Part shown: positions 1 through 5,088 of the stretch, piece by piece
Numbering within the stretch: the stretch's first letter is position 1
Layout of the letters: every line of letters starts with the position of its first letter
Assembly (NCBI GenBank): GCA_963579925.1
Contig: CAUZJA010000207.1
Span: 1-5,088, forward strand
DNA length: 5,088 nt
Source of the DNA: UBA1151 sp963579925
GTDB lineage: Bacteria; Chloroflexota; Dehalococcoidia; Lucifugimonadales; Lucifugimonadaceae
Direction: 5' to 3'
Notes under the pieces: generated by a model
Databases searched by the model: none
The model's input: the letters and a program-made list of their open reading frames with translations, nothing else
What the model was told of the DNA's origin: nothing
Made by a program: the position numbers and the translations under genes

Positions 1-25
1 GGACCACAGCGGTAGCCATCCCAAT

Positions 26-49
26 GCCTCATGCGCAATTGAGGCTTTT
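26..49 (+). terminator. Possible weak intrinsic terminator (hairpin plus T4)
   Basis: GCCTCA at 26-31 pairs with TGAGGC at 40-45 around an 8-nt loop, and four T follow at 46-49. This could end transcription of a plus-strand gene lying left of the window; a TAG at 13-15 in frame 1 would fit the end of such a gene. The stem is only 6 bp and the T tract is short. The same bases could instead be the leader of a divergent minus-strand gene, because on that strand GAGG sits 7 nt before an ATG at 19-17. Confidence 0.3.
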
Positions 50-111
50 GCGCTCACGGTGGAGAGGGTGGTCGTAGTGCGCCAGGCGATACGCCCTTGC
101 CTCGGTTCGCT

Positions 112-117
112 TATGAT
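112..117 (+). promoter_or_regulatory. TATGAT -10-like element directly before the kinase start
   Basis: TATGAT at 112-117 differs from the TATAAT consensus at one base. Transcription would start about 7 nt downstream, near 124-125, only 3-4 nt before the ATG at 128. No TTGACA-like -35 is present 16-18 bp upstream, and no purine-rich Shine-Dalgarno precedes the ATG. The arrangement therefore suggests a leaderless or nearly leaderless mRNA. This is inferred from spacing only. The hexamer also overlaps two in-frame ATG codons (113 and 116), so it could be chance. Confidence 0.35.
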
Positions 118-127
118 GCCCGGCACT

Positions 128-1030
128 ATGCCGAGTGAATACCTGCAGCGTCGCATCGACAAACTTCTCGCGGAGGCTGAAGAGGCCGCTGACCAAGAAA
201 ATTGGGAGCGAGTAAACGATCTTGCTCAGCGAATTCTAGGTATCGATACGGAGAATGATGACGCGTGGGGCCTGCTGGCTCTGGCAGGCGGAGAATTACT
301 TGCCGACTCGACCCCAGTTGTCGATAGTCCCCAGGCCACGTCCGAAACAGTCGATACACCCGCCTCGTTCGCGAATGGCCGATACACGGTCCAATCCCTC
401 CTGGGCGAAGGCGGCAAAAAAAAGGTCTACCTCGCCCACGACACCACTCTTGATCGCGACGTCGCGTTCGGCCTGATCAAGGCAGAAGGTCTGGATCTGG
501 AAGGACACCAGCGTATTACTCGTGAAGCGCAGGCGAGTGCGCGCCTCGGCGACCATCCCAACCTCATGCCGATCTTTGACCTTGGCGACGAAAACGGCCA
601 ACCGTTCATGGTTCAGCCACTCATGGTTGGCGGTGATGTTGGGACTCTGATTGAAGATGCTGAAGACGGCATGCTCACCCTGGTAGACGCCCTGCGCATC
701 TCCAGCGAGATATGTCGGGGGCTCGCGTTCGCCCACGAAAAGGGCATCATCCACCGCGACCTGAAGCCGGGCAACGTGTGGCTGACTGATGACGGCACCG
801 TTCGTATCGGTGACTTCGGCCTCGCGCTATCGCTCGACCGCTCACGTCTCACGCAAGAAAAGATGATGGTTAGAACGGTGAGCTATATGCCCCCTGAGCA
901 GGCCACCGGTGGTGATGTAACTGCGCAGGCCGATCTGTATTCGCTGGGAGCGATGCTCTCTACGAGATGGTCACCGGCAGGCCTCCGTTCATGGGCGATG
1001 ACGACATTGCCATCATCGGCCAGCATGTAA
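128..1030 (+). CDS. Ser/Thr protein kinase, N-terminal part of frameshifted kinase-ATPase-TPR protein
   Basis: Numbered from ATG 128, residues 13-55 form a helical TPR-like unit (EAADQENWERVNDLAQRIL). The kinase domain starts near residue 81. The glycine loop is GEGGKKKVY (93-101), the lysine of LIK is K118, the helix-C glutamate is E133, the catalytic loop is HRDLKPGN with D211, K213 and N216, DFG has D229, and the APE-like motif is PPEQ with E257. Subdomain IX begins as ADLYSLGAML and then breaks: the last 23 residues are out of frame and end at 1030. The real continuation, YEMVTGRPPF, lies in the overlapping frame. The start at 128 is chosen because family-like sequence begins at MPSEYLQRRID. 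In-frame alternatives are GTG 59, ATG 113 and ATG 116, and the frame is open to the left edge. R249 replaces the usual Gly of the GTxxYMxPE segment. Family assignment is firm; the substrate is unknown. As it stands, the fragment lacks the kinase C-terminal subdomains and is probably inactive. Confidence 0.85.
   Translation: MPSEYLQRRIDKLLAEAEEAADQENWERVNDLAQRILGIDTENDDAWGLLALAGGELLADSTPVVDSPQATSETVDTPASFANGRYTVQSLLGEGGKKKVYLAHDTTLDRDVAFGLIKAEGLDLEGHQRITREAQASARLGDHPNLMPIFDLGDENGQPFMVQPLMVGGDVGTLIEDAEDGMLTLVDALRISSEICRGLAFAHEKGIIHRDLKPGNVWLTDDGTVRIGDFGLALSLDRSRLTQEKMMVRTVSYMPPEQATGGDVTAQADLYSLGAMLSTRWSPAGLRSWAMTTLPSSASM
956..961 (+). other. Frameshift site: (CT)3 run joining the two kinase frames
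   Basis: The upstream frame reads GAML and then STRWSPAG. The downstream frame, open from 916 after a TGA at 913-915, reads LYEMVTGRPPF. Deleting one CT unit gives GAMLYEMVTGRPPF, the standard subdomain IX sequence of bacterial Ser/Thr kinases, and makes 128-3939 one frame of 1269 codons plus stop. The simplest reading is a 2-nt gain in a dinucleotide repeat; a 1-nt loss is also possible. No X XXY YYZ slippery heptamer is seen in the overlap, so programmed frameshifting is unlikely. The sequence alone cannot separate a natural mutation from an assembly or read error. Confidence 0.85.
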
Positions 1031-3939
1031 ATACGCCGCCTGTGGCCCCAAGCTGGCACAACCAGTCACTGCCGCAGACACTGGATTCGCTCATCATGCG
1101 TCTGCTAGCGAAGGACCCTGCTGAACGTCCTGCCAGTGCTTCGGAGGTATTGCAGGCGGTGGAAGCAATTGATCCGGCTGATGCCGCCGTCGCCCATGAA
1201 GAAGGCCAGGGGTCGCTTGATTCGATGTCCGGTGGCGTCTTCGTCGGTAGGCACCGGGAGATGGACACCCTGAAGGCTACTTTCGAGGAGACGCTTGGTG
1301 GCCACGGCAAGATGGTCGCGCTGGTTGGTGAGCCAGGTATCGGCAAGACCCGCACAGCACAGGAACTGGCGACCTATGCATCGATGCGTGGCGGTCAGGT
1401 GCTCTGGGGCCGCTGCTATGAGGGTGGTGGAGCGCCTGCTTACTATCCGTGGGTGCAGGCGATACGCAGCTACGTGACCGATAGAGATGCTGAGACGATT
1501 CGGCGCGAGATGGGCAGCACTGCGTCGGTGATCTCCGAGATCGTACCGGATGTGAAAGAGCGCCTACCTGACATCCAACCTCCGCCACAAGTAGACGACC
1601 CTGATTCAGCACGCTTCCGGTTGTTTGACTCGATAACCACATTTCTGAAGATAGTCTCAGGAGGGCAACCTATCGTCCTCATGCTGGAAGACCTTCATTG
1701 GTCGGACAAGCCATCTTTGCTGCTGCTGGAGTTCGTGGCCCGGGAGATCGGTAACTCAAGGGTGATGATCGTTGGTAACTACCGGGATATGGAACTCAGC
1801 CGGAGACACCCGTTATCGATCACGCTGGTGGAACTGTCTCGTGAGCGCCTGTTTGAACGAGTATTGCTACGTGGCCTCCAGAAGCATGACGTGCACCGCT
1901 TTATAGAGGTTGCAGCAGGCATTGATCCGCCAGACGCGCTGGTGGATGCAGTATTTACCCAGACAGAGGGCAACCCGCTATTCGTCACGGAAACAGTTCG
2001 ACTCCTGATTCAGGAAGGGAACATCACATCTGGGGCGCAGACAGAGGGCGGAACATCTTCGTGGGAGATACGGATACCCGAAGGTGTGCGAGAGGTTATT
2101 GGCAGACGACTGGACAGACTCTCTGAGCGATGCAATGAGATCCTCACCACTGCCGCTCTGGTCGGCAGGCAGTTCCGGTTTGGCGTTTTGATGAAACTGG
2201 TTGATGACGCGACTGAGAACATGCTCCTCGACGCGCTCGATGAAGCGCTGGAGGCTCGCATCGTGGAAGAAGTACCTTCCGAAGTTGGCCTGTACCAATT
2301 CGCCCAAGCGCTAATGCAGGAGACGCTCACATCTGAGTTATCGGCCACCCGGACAGTGAGGCTCCACGCTCGCATCGCTATGGCGCTCGAAGAGTTCTAC
2401 GGGGACGATGCCGAGACGCACGCCACAGAACTCGTTACGCACTTTGCGGAGGCCGAGACCGTTCTGGAGTCAGAGCGACTGATCCATTATTCGAGTTTCG
2501 CTGCCGTGAGCGCACTTTCCGGATATGCGCATGAAGAATCGGCGCGCATCGCCACGCGCGCGCTGGGATTGCTCCGGGCCGGAGACTCGTCTCCTGAACA
2601 TGCTGGCTTCCTGGCGACACTCGCTCAGGCGGAGGCAGCGATGATCTCTGATCCGTCGCAAGCGCAGGGCATTTGGGATCGGCTTGAAACATCAGTCAAA
2701 ATGTTTCTCGACGCAGGGGATATTGCGTCTGCGGTGGAGACAGCGACCATCCCTATTTCGACGTTCGCAGTGTCGCGAGGCCCTGAAGCGCTTCTGGTGT
2801 CCCTTGTTGACAAAGTAAACCCCGGATCGGCCGAGGAAGCGCGTATTCAAGAGCGGCTCTCGGTGGCCTCAATGTGGGAATCTCACAACACAGCAACCGC
2901 GCGGATTGCAGCTGAGAGATGTATCGACATCGCGACGCAATTGGATGATAGAGATCAAGAAAGTGCCGGGCTCGCGGCGATGGCGCTCCTGTACCTCGCT
3001 GAAGCGAACTTCAAAGAGAGTCTTAACTACGGAGATCGAGCGGCCTCAATGGCAGCAGAGTCCGGGAATCTCCAAGCGAAAGTCCGCGGCCTGGTCTGGA
3101 AAGCCCTTGCGGTGGGCTGCCTTTCGGGGCCCGATCTCCACAGGAAGGCGGCGAAGGAAGTGCTCGAGCTGGCTGAGCGTATCGGCGAAAGAACATACAT
3201 GTACGGGGGCTCAGTGCAGATGTTGACCGCCAACATCAACGCGGGGAAGAGCGGCCGTGAACTCTTTGATGATGTTCCTGATCTGGTTTTGAGCAGGGTT
3301 GCCGCTGAGAATATTCTGGGCGAGTTCCACTACGGCGATTTCCGAAAACGGCAAGTCATCCTCGACGAGTGCAAACAAATCATTGAGAACAGGGCCCGAC
3401 TCACTGCTAGCACCTCACTCCGATTATTGGCAGCGGCACTTGCAGGTCGAATCTCTGGTGAGAAGGAAATTCTCGACGCGGCACTTGAGGCGGCCGAGCA
3501 TCTGCTTGATCCTGATGGCTCAAATTGGGATCAAATCCGGCTTCATTTGTGCCGATTGGTCGTTGCCGTTGAGTCGCCCGATGCCGGCTTAGCAAACAAC
3601 GCCCTCAAAAAATTGAGTTCGCTTCCCACCACCACGCCCGGGTTGCCATTCGCTTGTTCGGACCGGCTAATGGGCCTTGGATATGCGACTGCTGGAAATG
3701 CTGACGCGGCGGAGGCTTCATTCGGTAAAGCGCTCAACTGGTGCCGAGAGAACAAATCAATTCCAGAAAACGCCTGGGCCGCCTCAGATTTCGCAGAGTT
3801 CCTCATTGAGCGCGACTCACCCGGCGACAGCGAAAAGGCCACTGAACTCCAGGACGAAGCCATTGCTATCACCACCAAACTCGGCATGAAGCCGCTGCTG
3901 GAACGGGTGCTGGCGCAGCGAAAGATATTGAAGGCGTAG
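967..3939 (+). CDS. Kinase C-lobe end, AAA/STAND ATPase and TPR-like region (C-terminal part of the frameshifted protein)
   Basis: Residues 1-69 complete the kinase C-lobe (VTGRPPF, then RLLAKDPAERPAS, the subdomain XI arginine region). A linker leads to a predicted ATPase beginning at FVGR (about 92). Walker A is GEPGIGKT (K127), Walker B is VLMLEDLHW (E241, D242), NYRDMELS (R273) is a likely sensor segment, and EGNP (334-337) is the conserved turn seen in MalT/PknK-type ATPases. A winged-helix-like arm follows (about 370-450), then roughly 500 residues of alanine-rich helical pairs consistent with degenerate TPRs, ending LLERVLAQRKILKA. The ATPase should act as a nucleotide-dependent switch and the TPRs as a sensing or scaffold surface. 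No C-terminal LuxR helix-turn-helix, signal peptide or membrane segment is visible. ATG 967 is only the first start after the frameshift and has no Shine-Dalgarno, so independent translation is doubtful. Domain identity is strong; the signal and target are unknown. Confidence 0.88.
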   Translation: MVTGRPPFMGDDDIAIIGQHVNTPPVAPSWHNQSLPQTLDSLIMRLLAKDPAERPASASEVLQAVEAIDPADAAVAHEEGQGSLDSMSGGVFVGRHREMDTLKATFEETLGGHGKMVALVGEPGIGKTRTAQELATYASMRGGQVLWGRCYEGGGAPAYYPWVQAIRSYVTDRDAETIRREMGSTASVISEIVPDVKERLPDIQPPPQVDDPDSARFRLFDSITTFLKIVSGGQPIVLMLEDLHWSDKPSLLLLEFVAREIGNSRVMIVGNYRDMELSRRHPLSITLVELSRERLFERVLLRGLQKHDVHRFIEVAAGIDPPDALVDAVFTQTEGNPLFVTETVRLLIQEGNITSGAQTEGGTSSWEIRIPEGVREVIGRRLDRLSERCNEILTTAALVGRQFRFGVLMKLVDDATENMLLDALDEALEARIVEEVPSEVGLYQFAQALMQETLTSELSATRTVRLHARIAMALEEFYGDDAETHATELVTHFAEAETVLESERLIHYSSFAAVSALSGYAHEESARIATRALGLLRAGDSSPEHAGFLATLAQAEAAMISDPSQAQGIWDRLETSVKMFLDAGDIASAVETATIPISTFAVSRGPEALLVSLVDKVNPGSAEEARIQERLSVASMWESHNTATARIAAERCIDIATQLDDRDQESAGLAAMALLYLAEANFKESLNYGDRAASMAAESGNLQAKVRGLVWKALAVGCLSGPDLHRKAAKEVLELAERIGERTYMYGGSVQMLTANINAGKSGRELFDDVPDLVLSRVAAENILGEFHYGDFRKRQVILDECKQIIENRARLTASTSLRLLAAALAGRISGEKEILDAALEAAEHLLDPDGSNWDQIRLHLCRLVVAVESPDAGLANNALKKLSSLPTTTPGLPFACSDRLMGLGYATAGNADAAEASFGKALNWCRENKSIPENAWAASDFAEFLIERDSPGDSEKATELQDEAIAITTKLGMKPLLERVLAQRKILKA

Positions 3940-3948
3940 GCCGCAGAT

Positions 3949-3961
3949 CTACCCTAGGTAG
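3949..3961. repeat. Short inverted repeat CTACC-CTA-GGTAG over the S51 stop codon
   Basis: A 5-bp perfect stem with a 3-nt loop covers the last codons and stop of the S51 gene, just beyond the kinase stop. It could form a small hairpin in either transcript. It has no T tract on either side and does not extend further, so it does not qualify as an intrinsic terminator. It may be coincidental. Confidence 0.3.
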
Positions 3962-4647
3962 CGCGCTTCTAGCGGGGTCTCTTTGTAGCTGTCCGCTACT
4001 CGCTCCACGCGGTAAGCGCTGCGATCGGGATCCTGCGTGACGATTTCGTGTAGCTCATCACCCACGTAGTGAAGAGCGCAGCCGTCGTCGGTGGCGATTC
4101 CGTCGGAGACTTCGCCGGTGCTGATCAGTTCGCGATATGTGGAGGGGCGGTCAGGGTGTGAGCCATAGTGGGTGGAGTTGCTTCCTCTAAGCAGGCCGAC
4201 GCATTTCAGCGATGTCAGGCCCTCTGGAATCGAGTCCGTGATGCAGTCGTCGAACCAACAGATTGATCCGGCGCTGGTGCCTGATAGCACGATTCCGGCT
4301 TCCCATGCCTCTCGCATGATTTCGTCGAAGCCCCACTCGTTCCAGAGCGCCATCAGATTCTTGGTGTTGCCGCCGCCCACGTAGATGATGTCATTGCGCA
4401 GGATGAACGAGCGGATGTCCTTCTGCGGCGGCGAGTAGAGACTCAAGTGAGACGTCTCGCACTCGTGCCGACCGAACTCCTTGTAGAACTGGACCGTACT
4501 ATCTGCGTTATCGCCGGTGGCGGTTCCGACGTAGCAGACCTTTGGCCTTGCTGCGCTTGTGAGGGTTAGAAGATGCTCACGTAGGAGTGGTCGCTGCCAC
4601 TGTGGAGGGAAGAAGTCGCCGCCAATGCCAAATATCTGCTTGTCCAA
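3949..4647 (-). CDS. Peptidase E-like protein (family S51, type 1 glutamine amidotransferase-like fold)
   Basis: This 232-residue protein has the expected length and layout for family S51, serine peptidases that in characterised members cleave dipeptides with N-terminal Asp in the cytoplasm. It shows an N-terminal strand KQIFGIGG, the oxyanion-type loop VGGGNT (90-95), the nucleophile elbow GTSAGS with Ser125, and a probable catalytic His160 in STHYGSH. The spacing resembles Ser120/His157 of the enteric enzyme. Asp138 in ITDS is a candidate third residue, less certain. The C-terminus ETPLEARYLG looks complete. The start is TTG at 4647-4645, supported by GAGGAG 8 nt upstream and by homologue-like sequence from residue 2. 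There is no signal peptide. The gene follows tag by 57-58 nt on the same strand and converges with the kinase gene, 9 nt apart. Many homologues are uncharacterised, so the exact substrate is open; hence no symbol. Confidence 0.9.
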   Translation of the reverse strand: MDKQIFGIGGDFFPPQWQRPLLREHLLTLTSAARPKVCYVGTATGDNADSTVQFYKEFGRHECETSHLSLYSPPQKDIRSFILRNDIIYVGGGNTKNLMALWNEWGFDEIMREAWEAGIVLSGTSAGSICWFDDCITDSIPEGLTSLKCVGLLRGSNSTHYGSHPDRPSTYRELISTGEVSDGIATDDGCALHYVGDELHEIVTQDPDRSAYRVERVADSYKETPLEARYLG

Positions 4648-4655
4648 GGTCTTCG

Positions 4656-4661
4656 CTCCTC
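4656..4661 (-). promoter_or_regulatory. Shine-Dalgarno GAGGAG deciding the TTG start of the S51 gene
   Basis: On the minus strand GAGGAG is followed by 8 nt (CGAAGACC) and then TTG. This near-consensus site fixes translation initiation at the non-ATG codon 4647-4645. No in-frame ATG near the conserved N-terminal strand offers a better alternative. Confidence 0.75.
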
Positions 4662-4705
4662 AACTTCAGTCAATCTACGCGGGCCCAATCACAGACCGGC
4701 GTGGA

Positions 4706-5088
4706 TCATACTTGGTTGTAGCGAAAGCAGTCGACCTTGTGGTCGTTGACCATTCCTGTGGCCTGCATGAAGCCGTAGCAGATGGTTGAGCCAATGAACT
4801 TGAAGCCACGCTTCTTGAGCGCTTTGCTCATAGCATCAGAGACGTCGGTGGTAGCGGGAATCTGGTCCATTGAGGCGACTTTGTTGGTAAGAGTCTTCCC
4901 CCCCACTAGATCCCACAGGTAGGCGTCAAAGCTTCCGGACTCTTTCTGGACTTCGAGAAACAGCTTAGCGTTGATTATGGACGATCCAACCTTGAGCTTG
5001 TTGCGAATGATCCCGGGATTGGCCAGCAATTCGGCGACTTTCTCATCACCATACTCCGCAATGATGGCGGGCTCAAAGTTGTCGAATG
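4706..5088 (-). CDS. tag: DNA-3-methyladenine glycosylase I, 3' part; 5' end beyond window
   Basis: Tag removes N3-methyladenine from alkylated DNA as the first step of base excision repair. The frame is open from the right edge to a TGA at 4708-4706, giving about 127 codons against roughly 185-195 in complete family members. The TTG at 5029 is therefore internal, not a start: upstream residues FDNFEPAIIAEYGDEKVAEL continue the family sequence. Recognisable family blocks are GIIRNKLKV, AKLFLEVQKESGSFDAYLW, the LKKRGFKFIGSTICYGFMQ block, and MVNDHKVDC. His and Cys spaced H-x3-C in the last block match the C-terminal half of the structural zinc site (His175/Cys179 in E. coli Tag). The N-terminal zinc ligands and the catalytic-region glutamate lie outside the window, so activity cannot be judged. 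It probably leads the downstream S51 gene in one transcript. Confidence 0.95.
   Translation of the reverse strand, partial: FDNFEPAIIAEYGDEKVAELLANPGIIRNKLKVGSSIINAKLFLEVQKESGSFDAYLWDLVGGKTLTNKVASMDQIPATTDVSDAMSKALKKRGFKFIGSTICYGFMQATGMVNDHKVDCFRYNQV

Noticed and set aside
416..423. A8 tract as the site of programmed frameshifting that joins the two kinase frames
   Set aside because: The downstream frame has a TGA at 913-915, so a shift at 416 would terminate there. The junction must lie between 916 and 1030, where I see no slippery heptamer.
296..754. 152-codon minus-strand open frame inside the kinase
   Set aside because: It lies antisense to conserved kinase motifs, shows no recognisable domain, and is explained as a shadow of the plus-strand coding frame.
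3700..3939. LuxR-type helix-turn-helix at the C-terminus of the large protein
   Set aside because: No characteristic LuxR helix-turn-helix sequence is present; the end is TPR-like helix closing with LAQRKILKA.
3949..3961. Bidirectional intrinsic terminator between the convergent genes
   Set aside because: The stem is only 5 bp, does not extend, and has no T-rich tract on either strand.
4559..4789. Plus-strand open frame across the tag-S51 gap
   Set aside because: Its sequence is cysteine- and arginine-rich antisense of two well-supported genes, with no family resemblance or good ribosome site.
5027..5029. TTG at 5029 as the start of a short 107-residue gene
   Set aside because: Upstream codons to the window edge continue the Tag family sequence in frame, so this TTG encodes an internal leucine.

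Overview
The window looks like chromosomal DNA from a free-living bacterium of moderately high GC content. The long kinase-ATPase-TPR protein resembles signalling proteins I associate with Chloroflexota (Dehalococcoidia/SAR202-like lineages), especially in the glycine loop GEGGKKKVY and the stretches around HRDLKPGN and NYRDMELS. That placement rests on recalled family resemblance, not on a search. I see no mobile element, CRISPR array, tRNA or rRNA.

Layout. Positions 1-127 are a non-coding or uncertain left edge, with a small hairpin followed by four T and a TATGAT -10-like hexamer just before the likely kinase start. Positions 128-3939 (+) hold one very large gene in two overlapping reading frames. 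The first frame gives a TPR-like N-terminus and most of a Ser/Thr protein kinase domain. The second gives the end of the kinase, an AAA/STAND-type ATPase and a long TPR-like C-terminus. The frames join at a (CT)3 run at 956-961. Removing two bases restores the kinase consensus GAMLYEM and a single 1269-residue protein, so this is a frameshifted gene or a sequence error, not two designed genes. Positions 3949-4647 (-) encode a complete peptidase E-like (family S51) protein with a TTG start and a clear Shine-Dalgarno. Positions 4706-5088 (-) encode the C-terminal two thirds of a DNA-3-methyladenine glycosylase I (tag) whose 5' end lies beyond the right edge.

How the genes relate. tag and the S51 gene run in the same direction with a 57-58 nt gap, so they may be co-transcribed. 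They converge on the kinase gene with only 9 nt between stop codons. The kinase-ATPase-TPR protein would be a PknK/MalT-like signal integrator: kinase output, nucleotide-dependent switch and TPR sensor or scaffold. No DNA-binding domain is visible at its C-terminus. The neighbours are housekeeping (alkylation repair, dipeptide or small-peptide hydrolysis) and give no clue to its signal. I do not find a convincing undescribed multi-gene system. The most notable points are the frameshift in the kinase, its unusual glycine loop over an A8 tract, and a possible leaderless promoter.
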